Shown here in pieces: positions 10,760-22,800 of a stretch of 64,000 bases of DNA (within the stretch, counting starts at the first letter, position 1; each line of letters starts with the position of its first letter). The position numbers and the translations under genes were made by a program. The stretch comes from Simmondsia chinensis. Its lineage: Eukaryota > Streptophyta > Magnoliopsida > Caryophyllales > Simmondsiaceae. A model generated the notes under the pieces. That model was not told where the DNA came from, ran no database searches, and saw only the letters and a program-made list of their open reading frames with translations. Location of the stretch: positions 6,579,501-6,643,500 of the forward strand of contig JAGTTD010000018.1 in assembly GCA_018398585.1 (NCBI GenBank), read 5' to 3'.

Positions 10760-11410
10760 TGATGCAGCCTATAATCAAATGGCGAATGGCAAATAGACTT
10801 GGCGAGTGGCTAGGCTTGGGGAGTATGGGAAGCGCAGCTGGAAAAGGGTACGTCTATTAGGTTATTTAGTCATTATATTAGGCTTAGGTTATTTGGCCTA
10901 AGAGGGTACTAACACGCAAGCTCCAGATCCCATTAGAACTCTGAAGTTAAGTGTGCTTGAGCGAAAGTAGTACCAAGATGGGTGACCTTCTGGGAAGTAC
11001 TTGTATTGCACCCCTCATGTTGGGGGTTCTCGGAAACAGCTTCCCTTTAGGGGGAAGGCCGCATACATCTCCCCCTCCCCCTCCCAATAAAAGACCCTGC
11101 TTAGATAGGAGCCCTTGGGGCTATGGGAATGTTGCTTAGATTAATAGGTAATTATTAGTAATTGTTGTATTTATCTTTAAGTCTTTTGCATATGTTTAAG
11201 TCTTTTATTCTAGTTGAGCAAGAGGAAAGCTAGGGTTTAGATCATTCAATTTCATAGATTTCATTATTTTTTTAGAGTTTTCTCCTATTCTCGGTTGTGA
11301 GAATTTGAGTTGTTATTTTCCTTTTATTTTCTTATTGTTTTAGCAATAAAAATCTAAGAAAAGCTGTTGAACCTTCCATTTTCTTGAATTTCCATCTATG
11401 GGATACATCA
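10760..11410 (+). repeat. 5' LTR of gypsy element 2 (contains a SINE)
   Basis: It starts TGATGCAGCC and ends GGATACATCA. Without the SINE and one target copy (about 252 bp) it is about 400 bp, matching the 408-bp 3' LTR. TATTTAAGCAAGAG in the 3' copy corresponds to the likely TATA region; the 5' copy has a small deletion there. Confidence 0.85.
10897..11133 (+). mobile_element. 5S rRNA-derived SINE, copy B (near full length)
   Basis: About 10904-11014 aligns with nearly the whole plant 5S rRNA, from a shortened 5' end (GGGTACTAACACG) through GATCCCATTAGAACTCTGAAG to TATTGCACCCCT. A box, intermediate element and C box are recognisable with point changes. The body then runs CATGTTGGGGGTTCTCGGAAACAGC...AAGGCCGCATACATCT, a C-rich tract, GACCCTGCTTAGATAGGAGCCCTTGGGG and a short TGTTG tail. 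Flanks GCTTAGGTTATTTGG (10882-10896) and GCTTAGATTAATAGG (11134-11148) form a diverged 15-bp target duplication. The 3' LTR of the same element lacks the insertion, which gives an empty site. Confidence 0.85.
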
Positions 11411-11412
11411 GT

Positions 11413-11424
11413 TGGTATCAGAGC
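11413..11424 (+). other. Primer binding site, initiator Met-tRNA
   Basis: TGGTATCAGAGC lies 2 bp after the 5' LTR of element 2. Confidence 0.9.
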
Positions 11425-11429
11425 TCAGA

Positions 11430-12130
11430 ATGGTTTTTGAGACGATCCGTGGGCAATAGAGGTATGTCGCTGTCGGAGACTTACACGAGCATGACCTTCA
11501 ACGGCAGACCGATAGGAGATTCGAGGAGATAGAATATAAATTTTGGCAAATCAAGCTGTGTTTGATTTAACTGGGAGCGAATCCGAATCAAGCACCTATG
11601 GCTTAGCCTCAAAACCCACTGGCAGGGGGTGGTGAGGAAGACACAGAAGAGAGCTTCCACAACCCGTGCCGAGAATTCGAAGTTCAAGATCAGCGCATGA
11701 GGGCCATATACCAGAGGCACAGATTATGTAGATGTTTGGAGGTGGGAATCCAAGCTTCAGATCAAAATTCAATGTTTGAGGGTGGAGGACACCCGAAAGA
11801 GTTCTATGACTGGCTTGCTGCGGTGGAGGAAGTGCTTGAGTACAAGGAGGTTTCGAAGCACAAGTAGGTACTGTTGGTTGCTACTCGGTTGAGGGGTAGG
11901 GCCGCAGCCTGGTGGTTGCCGCTAAAGCATAACCGGCTTAGGCAGTGAGGCAAAGATTGAGACATGGGAAAAGATGAAGAAGCACATGCGAAGCACCTTC
12001 CTTCCCCACAGTCATGCTAAGGTGATGTATCAAGGCCTTCAGAGCTTGCGTCAGGGTTCTCTGTCCGTGGTGTGATTAGGCGATTTTGCTTCGCACCTAA
12101 AAAAGCAGAAGGAGACAGTTTGCTGCGGAA
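11430..12130 (+). pseudogene. gag pseudogene of gypsy element 2
   Basis: A Gag capsid region with FYDWLAAVEEVLEYKEVSK near 11800-11865, a TAG, then VLLVATRLRGRAAAWWLP and a frameshifted KHMRSTFLPHSHAKVMYQ. It corresponds to the Gag of element 3 at 40120-40410. The sequence passes from the end of the capsid region into protease without the zinc-knuckle segment that element 3 still has at 48800-48870, so some hundreds of bases have been deleted. Confidence 0.75.
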
Positions 12131-12164
12131 CAACATCTTTTAGAAGACCTATACCTTTGGTGGA

Positions 12165-14975
12165 AGGGTGTGCCTCCCAGTAATCGATTCAGGCAATTGC
12201 GAGAATGTTATTTCCGAAGAGGCTATCAAGAAGTGGGGATTAAACACGAAAGCGCGCTTAAATCCCCACAAGTTATCTCGGCTCAAGAAAGGAAACTAGG
12301 TAACTATCTCGAAATAGTTTTAGGTCAATTTCTCAATTGCGTCAAAATATCGAGATGGGGTATGGTGTGACATCGTCACCATAGACACAAGCCATCTATT
12401 GTTGAGGCATCCATGGAAGTTTGATAGAGGTGCCATACATGATAAGCAGAAAGAATACATATAGTTCTCTTCGAGGGAACAAAGACCATCTTGTTGCCCA
12501 AAAAGGAGGAGGCGCCACGAGCATTAGTAGCTGAGAACCCAAACATACAAGGCAGGGCTATGTTCTCCAAGAAAGTTGGTGAGAACAGAGTTGCCTTCAT
12601 GTTGATTAGGAAGGAGAGTAAAGCGGGATATGGGGAGATATTAAGTGAAGTTAAAGACTTGTTGAAGAAGTTCGCTGACGTATTTCCAGAGGAATTACCC
12701 GATGCATTGCTACCTTTAAAGGACATCCAACACCGGATTGATCTAATGCCGGGAGTTGCCTTACTGAATAGGCTGCATTACTGGATGAGTCTTGTAGAGT
12801 ATCAGGAGTTGAGGTGCCAAGGGGAGGAATTTATCGCCAGAGGTTTTATCCGGGAGAGTTTGAGTCCTTGCGCAGTTCCTGCTCTGTTGATGCCGAAGAA
12901 GGATGGTAGTTGGCGGATGTGTGTAGATAGCAGAGCCATCAATAAGATCACGGTACATTACCAATTTCCTATTCCGAGATTGGATGACTCACTTGATCAG
13001 TTACAAAATTTGAGGGTATTTAGCAAGCCAGATCTGAAGAGCATATATCATCAAAATGCTGGAAGGATTATACGAGTGGCTTGTCATGCCATTCGGGTTG
13101 TCAAATGCACCAAGCACATTCATATGGTTCATGAATCAAGTTCTATGTCCGCCCATTGGGAGATTTGTTGTCGTCTACTTTGATGATATCTTGATCTACA
13201 ATTAGAACCGAGTTGAGCATTTGGAGCACCTCAAGGACGTACTGAGCACCTTGAGGGAGCAGTACTTGTCACTTTGAAGACGTGCGAATTCATGAAGAAC
13301 CGGGTTTCTAGTGGTTTGTTGTGTCCAAAGATGGCATAGTGGCTGACGAAGGAAAGATTAAGGTGATTCAAGATTGGCCACAGCCGAAGACGATAGCTAA
13401 AGTAAGAAGCTTTCATAGATTGGCGTCTTTTTATGGAAGATTTGTGCTAAACTTCAGTTCAAACGTGGTGCCAATCACGGATTGCATGAAGGGGAGCTTC
13501 TTTGCTTGGACTCTAGCAGCAGCTAACGCCTTTGAAGAAGTGAAGAGAAGGTTAACCACGGCTCAGGTATTAGCCTTACTGGATTTTCAGAAGACTTTTG
13601 AGCTTCACATCAACGCCTCCAAGATTGGCATTGGCGCATTACTTAGCCAGAAGGGGCATAGGGTAAGTTGAATTATTCAACTTATGATGTTGAGTTCTAT
13701 GCGGTAGTGAGAGTGTTGAGGCATTGAAAGTCCTACGTAGCCAACAATAAGTTCGTGTTATACTCAGAAAACGTTGCTTTGAAGTACATCAACAGCTAAG
13801 ACAAGCTTTCTAACCGGCATGCGAAATGGCTGAGTTACATTCAGCTCTTTCACTTTGTGATCAAGCACAAATTAGGCGCGTTGAACAAGGTTGCTGATGC
13901 ATTGAATAGGTGTACTCTCATCGTATCCGACATCAGAGTTTCCATAGTTGGCCTTCGTTGAGAAAAGAGGTCAAGAGATTTGTCAAGAGTTGTTGTATTT
14001 GTCAAATATCGAAAGTTAGGGTGTCCAATACGGGATTATACATGCCATTACCCATTCCTGGTCAATCTTCAGTAGACATTAGTATGGAATTTGTGCTAGG
14101 GTTACTGAGGATGTGAGGGGGGATAGATTCGATCTTCGTTGCTGTAGATTGATTCTCCAAGATGGCGCATTTCATAGGGCGTAAGAAAGCGGTTGACGCC
14201 ATACATGTAGTTGAGTTGTATTTTCAAGAAGTGTACAAGCTTCATGGGTTATCAACCAACATAGTCTCGGATAGGGATGTAGGGTTTGTGAATCACTTCT
14301 TAATACTTTGTGGAAGATGGTGAACACGTTTCTCGCCTTACGGTACATCACCCTCAGATGGATGGCCACACAGAGGTAACAAATTGCTTTTTGGGTAACT
14401 TACTTCGTTGCCTTGTTGCTAAGAATGTCAAGGGATGGGAGCAAAAGTTGTACCAAGACAAGTTCGCCTACAATAGCTCGATTAATAGGAGCACGGGTTT
14501 TGCACCATTGAAAGTCTTTTATGGCTTTGTTCTCCAATCCCTGACAGATCTGGCAGTAGTTCCCAATATTACTCGTCCTCATGGCAAGGCGGAAGACTTC
14601 ATATCCAACCTTTAGGACATCCATGAGCAGATCCGAGCATGATTACTTGAAGCAAGAGCCAAGTATAAGCTGGCGAGTGACAAGCGGCGTCGAGCAGTTA
14701 TGCTTCAGCTGGGAGATCAAGTTTGGGCGATTTTAAATCGGGAGAGATTTCCGGCATGGGAGTATAGCGAGCTGATAGCACGCAAGATTGGTCCTTTGAA
14801 GATTGTCAAGAAGATCAATGACAATGCATACTGCCTTTAGTTGCCGAGTGGTACGAGTATTTTTGATGTCTTTAATGTCAAGCACCTTGTTCCATACTTT
14901 GATCCTTCCATACTTTGGCGACAACGATACTCCTGACCTTGTAGCTAATTCGAGGGCGAATTCTCTTCAACCTAG
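12165..14975 (+). pseudogene. pol pseudogene of gypsy element 2 (PR-RT-RH-IN)
   Basis: The protease motif VIDSGNCENVISEEA (about 12177) keeps its DSG. Reverse transcriptase covers 12491-13320, with [20 protein letters not shown], a small deletion after DLKSIYHQN, and an intact YFDD near 13178. RNase H is at about 13480-13900. The integrase zinc finger (CCICQISKV) is near 13995, and the core has FSKMAHFIGRKKAVDAIHV, VSDRDVGFVNHF and HHPQMDG. The integrase C-terminal region ends with IFDVFNVKHLVPYF. Repeated stops and frameshifts make all of it non-functional. Confidence 0.85.
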
Positions 14976-14981
14976 GGAGGA

Positions 14982-15389
14982 TGATGCAACTCATAATTAG
15001 ATGGCGGATGGCGGTTAGACTTGGCAAGGGGCTAGGCTTGGTGAGTATGAAAGCGCGGCTGGAAAAGGATACATTTATTAGGTTATTTAGTCATTAGATT
15101 TATAGAGAATTATTAGTAATTATTGTATTTATCATTAAGTCTTTTACTGATCTTTAAGTCTTTTATTCTAGATGAGTTTTCTCCTCTATTTAAGCAAGAG
15201 GAAAGCTAAGGTTTAGATCATTCAATTTCATAGATTTTCATTAATTTCCTAGAGTTTTCTCTTAGTCTCGGTTGTGGGCATATGAGTAATCATTTTCCCC
15301 CTGTTTTCTTATTGTTTTAGCAATAGAAATCTAAGAAAAAAACTGTTGAATCTTATGTTTTCCTAAATTTTTATCTACGTGCTACATCA
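14982..15389 (+). repeat. 3' LTR of gypsy element 2 (408 bp)
   Basis: Begins TGATGCAACTC after CCTAGGGAGGA and ends GTGCTACATCA. It lacks the SINE found in the 5' LTR, reading TCATTAGATTTATAGAGAATT at the equivalent site. Confidence 0.88.
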
Positions 15390-15962
15390 TATTATTCAAT
15401 AACTATACTCAAGTCACACATAACCTCAAGCAATTGAAGTAAACGCGTGAATTCCTCGTGTTTTAGGGGCCTCATATTCTAGGGTTGTAGTTTTTAATGT
15501 CTCAATTTTCAATATCATCAACATTTATGATTAAAATTTGGATAAATTATAGAAAATCCCCTTGTCATTTGCTTCAATAATAGAAAATCCCTTCACAAAT
15601 AATCCACTGACTAAACCTCCTCACTTTTAAGAATCAAACACTTTGCCTCGAATTAACTTTTTTTTTTTGACCATTTTTCCTCTCAAAATAAAAAAGGTTA
15701 AGGTTTTATTTGGCTGTAGCTGATGGTTAATGTGTTTGGTAAAATAAGATGACAAAAGAGCGCAAAATGATAAATAAAATTTGATTACATAACGTTTGTA
15801 AAGTTGAAAGCGTTAGCTTTTGAAATGCTGCTTTTCAAAAACTAAATGCTATGAAAAAAGCTAATAACAAAATTTTTACCAAACAACGTTACTAGCTGTT
15901 TGACTAGTAAAAATGCTAAACACTATGAAAAACGCTACAAAAAGCTGCTTGCCAAACATAAC
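15390..15962. other. Non-coding; MITE-like wording at 15705-15960
   Basis: No gene. From about 15705 to 15960 there are repeated words of the type GTTTGG..AAA and CTATGAAAAA.GCT(A/G), common in small non-autonomous DNA transposons, with loosely inverted ends. Boundaries and family could not be set. Confidence 0.35.
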
Positions 15963-17003
15963 CTAAGTGTTTGATTTTATTTTTAGGTGAAAGTTTTATG
16001 TTTTTTGGAAAAAAATGAGTTCTTATGTTTTTAGAAAAAATGTTGTTTTCTATATTTTTAAAAATTATTGTTTTAATTAACTACAGTAATGACATTATAA
16101 GTTTAGCAAATAAGTTTTTTTTTGATATTTCTCAAAAATTTTATAAAATGAAATATACTATTTTTTATTTATTATTATTTTAAAATTAGATTAATAGATT
16201 TGAAACTAAAAAATTTTAAAATTTAAAAAATTATGGAAACATAATTTTTGAAAAAAGTTTAAAAAATATAATAATATTTTTTAACATTGATTAAATTAAA
16301 TTAATAAATTTAAAATTTAAAAGTGTACGAATTAAAGATTTTCTACTTTTAGCCAAAAAATAGGAATTTTATTTATTTATATGAAAGTTATAAGTTTTAT
16401 ATTTTTATGCAAAAGATATAATAATTTTTTGTTATTTATAAAAATATAATTATTTAAATTAATTATAATAATGGCATTATAAATTTAGAAAATTATGAAA
16501 TAATTTTTAAATTTAAAAAAAATTTTAAGATAACATGTAATAATTATTAGTTAAAATAAATTTTAGAATTAGATAAATAAATTTAAAATTTAAAAAAGAA
16601 TGGAATTAAACATTTGAAAATAAATTATGAAAAATAATTTTGTTTGGAAAAATTTTGAAAAACTGAATTTGAAAATATTATCATATTTTTTCAAATGTTT
16701 TTTAAAAAATTATTTTTCTATTATTTGTTTCAAATTTTTTATTTAGAATTTTTAAATCTAACTTGAAATTATTTTAAATAAAAAATATTATATTTTTTCT
16801 TATAATATTTTTATAAAAATTTGAAAAATATATATTATCTTCTAAATTTGTAATATAATTATTATAATTAATTAAAATAATTATATTTTTATACATATAG
16901 AAAATCCTCTTATTTGTTTTTTTGTAAACAAAATTTAAAAAGTTTTAATTTTTTTCCAAAAGCATAAAACTCTCTTCTAAAAATAAAACAAACACTTAGT
17001 GTT
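15963..17003. mobile_element. AT-rich element with ~170-bp terminal inverted repeats
   Basis: The left end TAAGTGTTTGATTTTATTTT (15963) is matched in reverse complement at the right end (AATAAAACAAACACTTA, to about 17003). The match continues inward for about 170 bp, including TTCTATAT..TAAAAATTATT and TTTTAATTAA. A third related block lies at about 16430-16490. If the outer TA is the target duplication it would be a Tc1/mariner-type MITE. There is no coding capacity. Confidence 0.6.
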
Positions 17004-17364
17004 GGTTTGGGATTACTAAGAAAAAATTACTTTTTTCATAAGCACTTTTGTAAAAGCACTTTTGTAAAAAGCCCTATTTCAAATAAGCAGTTTGTGTTTA
17101 GCCAACCAGTAAAAAGCACTTATAGTATTATTCAGAGTGTTTGGCTAATGTTACAAAAAGTATTTTTTTCTATAAAATTACCAGAAATGATACTAACAGA
17201 AGACTTTTATAGTTTGAAAAATCAATTATAACCATTCTAAATATTTAATATATTTTTTAGATATTTAAAATATTTTATAAATATATAATTATTTCTTAAA
17301 TATTTAAAATATTTTTAATATTTATAAAATATTTTCTCAATATTTTAAAAATATTTAATTTTCT
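17004..17364. other. Non-coding, MITE-like wording
   Basis: It starts GTGTTGGTTTGGGATTAC with repeated AAAAGCACTT words, a style common in plant non-autonomous elements, then very AT-rich sequence. No partner end was found. Confidence 0.3.
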
Positions 17365-17483
17365 GTTCTTCGCGACACCAACGAATCCGCAATTTGATAT
17401 TTTAAAATGGTGGTGTACAAATCAAACCCAGTATCCCGTGCTTTTAAAATATCAAATTGCGGATTCCTGGTGTCGCAAAGAAC
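17365..17483. repeat. Fold-back at the truncated end of the hAT element
   Basis: Arm 17365-17407 (GTTCTTCGCGACACCAACGA onward) is the near-perfect reverse complement of 17442-17483, with a 34-bp spacer. The right arm is the last coding segment of the hAT transposase (FFATPGIRNLIF), so the left arm is an inverted copy of that coding end. No hAT 3' terminus follows. Confidence 0.88.
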
Positions 17484-19347
17484 TGGATCATCGACGTCCG
17501 CAAATAGTAATCTAACTCGTCACATGACGTGGGAGTTTCTGCGCACGTGAATTGGTCCAACAACGTCCACTCATATGACGACTGTGAACTACTTCCACCA
17601 GATGTGGAAAATCCTACTGTAGTAGAAGTAGCTTGTGGATTATCAGATGATAATCTCCGAGAATAATGAGAAAATAAAGTGTGTAAGTCCCTATCGACTT
17701 GCTCAATGAAAATTGAGGTATTAAAAGTCGGATCTAATTTTCTATAAAAATATTCGGCAAACAGGTTCAAACCCCTTCGTTTACAACGGGGATCGAAAAT
17801 AGTCGCAAAACAATATAAAATGGATAGGTCAAGAAAATATTTACAAAATTTCGTTTTCATTTCTGCAATTGATGAGGCCAACAAGGGGTTTGATTAATTA
17901 CCCGACATCCAATTTACAATATCAATCAATTTTGATATTTCTTGTGGTACAGTCGGATAATAACAACCCGAAAAAAAGTTGATAGCCTCCCTAAACATGG
18001 TAAAAAATTTACAAATTTCATCAATTGTGTCCTAATGTACATCGTTCAGATTATAATCACTTAAATCTGAATAAGTATCCCGTACAAATTCCACCAGGAC
18101 ATCTTTATATAGTAAAATTCGATCTAACATATCTACCGTTGATAACCACCTAGTTGGCAGTCTAATTTAAATTGTTTATACTCTAAGCCATACGTCCTAC
18201 ATAGAGATCTAAATCTTTTCTTTTTGGTTTCGGATGATTTTATAGCTATTGTTACATCTCTTAAGGTGGAAAGAGAAGCGTTTGTTAGACCTAGACCATC
18301 CATAACCATTAAATATAGTATGTGACACATACAACGTAGATGAAAACACCACCCACCTAACACAGGTCTCATATGCTTAATTAATTGTTTAACGGATGCA
18401 TTGTTATTGGCAGCATTGTCGAACGTAATACTAAAAATACGTCGTTCTATGCCCCAACCGCGGACTACCTCCATAATCGCACCTGCGATTACGTCGGCAG
18501 TGTGGGGGTAATCTAAATTTGCAAAATGGATTATTCTTTTTTGAAGGGAGAAGGAGGAATCGATTCAGTGTGCTGTTACGCATAAGTAAGGCACACCAGG
18601 TTTCGACTTCCAAATGTTGGACGCCAATGAGAACATGCTCGTGTTCGTCCTAAAAAGTTCAAAGACCTCAATTTTCATCCTTTGGTAATCTTTAAATGCG
18701 TCCCGCTTTAAGGTGTTCCGAGGAATCCTTACGATGGCGGGCTTCACGTCTGTTTGCATATACCTGACAAATCTCGGGTCTTCGCCGGTGCTCAAAGGCT
18801 TTTCAGCTGCAATTACGTACCTAGCTAGCTCCCGTCTATTAGTTTCCTGGGAGAATTTAAAGTTAGCAAGCGCACCAGTCGCTTGCTGTACTAACTGTTG
18901 TTGGGCTTTTTCTGGGTCTTGTTTGGGGCAGGACCTAACTATATGTCTGCTTAATGTGCCCGTCTCACTACCGGGCGGATGACTAAAGGCCTTGGGTGGG
19001 TTACATAATTTACAAAAAGCTTTATTAACTTTCCTATCTAAGTTAAAGTGCTTCCAGACCCCACTAGTATTAAGCCTAGTAGTACTAGTTCTTGAGGGTC
19101 GGGTTTTTGTGGTGGGTGTGGGTTCCTCTTCATTTTGTGAGTCAGGACAATCCTGCTCGTTGTAGGACTGTTGCTCAAAGTCCCAATCTATACTGTCAGT
19201 GTATGGAGGTGATGGGCATGGTTCTAGAAAAGCTTGTTCATCAGTATTAAGTTCGACAATTCTACTCCTCTTAGGTATTATAGGTGATCATCGAGAAGAG
19301 CTAGAGCTCGAACGACCGGCTCCAGACGATGATGTGTTGTGTGCCAT
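17444..19347 (-). pseudogene. hAT transposase pseudogene
   Basis: From the ATG at 19347 the N-terminal region is serine-rich. A BED-type zinc finger follows (SGVWKHF...FCKLC...GTLSRHIVRSC, about 19070-18925). The hAT catalytic region has IFSITFDNAANNNASVK and FHLRCMCHILYLMVMDGL (about 18430-18290). A C-terminal segment has TIFDPRCKRRGLNLF (about 17790) and a serine-rich stretch before the stop at 17444. The length of about 630 codons suits the family. A stop after 19290, one near 18565 and breaks between 18133 and 17884 make it inactive. Confidence 0.82.
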
Positions 19348-19889
19348 GATGATAATATTACTAATTAGTATTTTAAAAATGCAACTATTAATGCAAAATT
19401 ATGAAATTAGGTAGATAACTAGGAGAAAACAAATAAAATTTCGATACTAAAATTACCGAAGCAAACGAAGTGAATAATGAAATTTGAACTTGAGCAAGAT
19501 TCTATGAGCTGAATGCTTTGTCAACAACGAACTTTAGAAATTTAGAGCACAATATTGCAAGTAGAAGAAGTATGTAGATGGATGTATAGAAAGAGAAGAG
19601 AGAATAAGAAATTTGTTTGTGAGGAAAATGAAATGAATGGGTTGGATATTTATAGATAAAAATAAAGTAATTTTTTTATAATTAATTTGGAGGGGGAGCA
19701 ACGGTTCCCCCTCAAAAGAGCTGTTGGCAACGACTATCTGTTAACGGGCCAGGCCGAATGGGTTCGGGGTGGGCCTGGCCCCCATTTTTTTGGGGCTCGA
19801 GGCCCAGCCCGCTTGGGAACCGGGCCTTGGCCCACGCGGGTCGAGCCGGGCCGGATTATGGGCCGACCTGGCCCACTGGCCACCTCTAA
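17444..19889 (-). mobile_element. hAT-family DNA transposon, one end lost
   Basis: The 5' terminus (minus-strand sense) is at about 19889, reading GAGGTGGCCAGTGGGCC inward, followed by a GC-rich subterminal block of GGGCC words (19740-19889). Both are typical of plant hAT elements. It interrupts the copia element to its right within the RNase H coding region. No matching terminus or flanking copia sequence is found on the left, where the element ends in a fold-back, so that side was deleted or rearranged. Confidence 0.8.
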
Positions 19890-22800
19890 CTATCACAGTG
19901 GATAGAAATTGGTGAGATCGGCTTCGGCCACAAAGGTATCTCATACAAGAGATCGTCTAACCACTCGGATTCTTTAGCCGCAGAAGCGAGAGCTATAAAC
20001 TTCGCCGCCATTGTAGAATAAGATATACAAGTTTGTTTCTTGGAACCCCAAGAAACCGCACCCCCACCAATCAGGAATACCCATCCACTCGTGGATGCAT
20101 GATGCTCCACATTGGAGATCCAACTTGCATCAGTGTACCCCTCCAAAATAGGAGGATACCCTACATAAGAGAGACCATAGTTCATAGTCTTCTTTAGGTA
20201 CTTCAGTACCCGATGCACTGCATCCTAGTGCATCTTACTCGGATTGTTGGTATATCTACTCATCCTTCCAACAGCAAAGGCGATATCAAGCCTTGTGCTT
20301 GTCATGACATACATAAGACAGCCAATGGCTCATGCGTACTCCAGTTGTGCCACTGGAGCACCACCATTCGGTACTAATTTCATACTAAGATCCATCGGAA
20401 TGGATTTCGGTGCCCAATCAAAGAAATAGAACTTTTTCAACACATTTTCGATGTAGTGAGACTGTGTCAAGGAAATGGTATCACCATTCCTTACAATCCT
20501 TATACCAAGGATTACTTTCGCCTCACCCATGTCTTTCATAGCAAAGTTTTCCAAGAGAAACTGTTTAGTTCTCTCTACTTGTTCCATTTCATTACCGAAT
20601 ATCTGCATGTCATCGACATACAAACATATAATGACCCCTTTGCCATTATCAAACTTGCTATAGGCACATTTATCCGATTCGTTTATAATGAATCCATTTT
20701 TGAGAACAACTTGATCAAACTTCTGGTGCCATTGCTTCAGGGCTTGCTTTGGCCCATACAGAGAGCGCATGAGATTACATACTTTTCTCTCTTGGCCCGG
20801 AACAACAAAACCTTCTGATTGTTCCATATACACTTCTTCTTCTATCTCACCATTCAGGAATGTCGTTTTAACATCCATTTGGTGTATCACTAGTTTATAA
20901 ATTGAGGCAAGGGCTATCAAGACCCTTATCGTCGATATTCTTGTCACGGGGACATATGTATCAAAGTAGTCCAACCCATGTTTTTGGGTGAACCCTTTAG
21001 CCACCAATCGGGCCTTGAACTTGTCAATCGTTCCATCGACTTTCATATTCTTCTTAAGATCCATTTACACCGGATGGGCTTACTTCCTTGTGGAAGATCC
21101 ACCAATATCCAGGTATTGTTTTCAATGATGGAATCCATCTCATCATTCACAGCCTCTCTCCAGAACGAGGCATCTTGAGACTTCATTGCCTCATTAAATG
21201 TCTTGGGATCAGCTTCCATGACACAACAATATGAAGCCACTTGGTCCACATCGTTCCTTGAACCTTCTACCAAAAACGTGTAGAAGTCCGAATTGAAAGA
21301 TTTCTCTTTCCATGCTCTCATACTCCTTTGGAGTTCTAGAGCACTTTTAGGGACATCTTCCCTCTCATGATGAACATCATCATATGACACTTGAGTGTCA
21401 CTTTCGATCGGTATAGAGTCCCTCGGTCTAGGAATAGAGTTAAACCGATTCTCGTCAAATATCGCGTTTCTCGATTCTAGTATTGTATTTACATTGATAT
21501 AATCATTAGGTTCGATTACAAAAAATCGATATACCTTGCTATGAGACGCATAACCAACAAAGATGCAATCAATGCCTCTTTCACCTAACTTTTTACGTTT
21601 AGGTTCAGAGACTTTAGCAACTGCCCTACACCCACACACTTTCAGATAAGTCAAATTAGGGGCTCGTTTGTTCCACAATTCATATGGGATTATCTTATTT
21701 CTTTTGTTTGGAACTCTATTCAATATGTGACAGGCTATTAACATAGCCTCATCCCAAAACCTATTGCTGAGACCGGAATAGGATAACGTGGAATTAACCA
21801 TTTCTATTAGAGTCCGGTTTTTCCTCTCAGCCACGCCATTCTGTTGTGGCGTATATGGAGCAGTTATTTCATGTATAATTCTGGTGGTTTCGAAATACTT
21901 AGGATCCTAGTATTCCCCACCATGGTCCGACCTAAGGCGTTTGAGGAAGGTCTCACAGTGTAATTCAGCTTCTGCTTTATAAGCTTTAAATCTATCAAGC
22001 GAATCATCATAGTGACCTATCAAATATACATAACAAAATCTCGAACTGTCATTTATAAATGTCACAAAATAATGCTTTCCACCTAAGCTCGGTGTGCGCT
22101 TGAAATCACATAAATCGCTATGCACTAGGTCAAGTAAATTAGTCTCTCTTTGCACCGAAGGAAATGGTAGTTTCGTTATCTTAGTTAACATGCATGTTTT
22201 GCATTTATCATCAACTTTATCTATGTGTGGATTCAACGAAGAATTAACCATTTCATGCAATCTACGAAAATTCACATGACCTAAACTTTGATGCCTTAAA
22301 AACGACGAATCAAGCATATAAACAGAACTATCAATTTTATTATCAATGTTCATCTTGAACATACCATTACACAAGTACCATTTTCCAACAAAGACTCCTC
22401 CCTTAGACAATACAACCTTGTCGGCCTCGAAGACCAACTTGAACCCAAACCTATTTAACAGGCCACCGAACATAAGATTCTTCTTCACATCCAGAGCGTA
22501 ACATACATCGGCTCAAGTAAGGGTTTTTCCAGAGGTGAAAAGTAAATCTATTTTTCCCTTCCCTTTAATCGGTATAGTCGCCCCATTGCCCATGAACAAC
22601 ACAGTTCCGTTGTCTATGGCTTCAAAAGTCGTGAAGAACCCCTTGTTCTTACATACATGTCTCGTGGACCCCGAGTCAACCCACCAAGAGTTATCACTCT
22701 CGGCTAAGTTGACTTTCGATATCATCGCCACGAACCTATCGTTCAATTTTTTGGCCCGATGATCAAGTCCCTTGCCTTTAATCTTTTTAAGACTATAACA

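Larger units (their letters stand above)
10760..15389 (+). mobile_element. Ty3/gypsy retrotransposon, element 2 (degenerate)
   Basis: LTRs at 10760-11410 and 14982-15389 start TGATGCA and end TACATCA. The flanks AATTA and TATTA are a near match for a 5-bp target duplication. Between them are a Met-tRNA primer site, gag, protease, RT, RNase H, integrase and a purine-rich CCTAGGGAGGA tract before the 3' LTR. The pol wording is closely related to element 3 at 39299-53318. Stops and deletions throughout show it is inactive. A 5S-derived SINE has inserted in the 5' LTR only. Confidence 0.92.

Noticed and set aside
10897..11133. Cassandra-type TRIM carrying 5S in an LTR
   Set aside because: Only one copy lies between the target duplications. 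No second LTR, primer site or polypurine tract belongs to it, and the tail is that of the RTE LINE. The 3' LTR of the host element lacks the 5S part.
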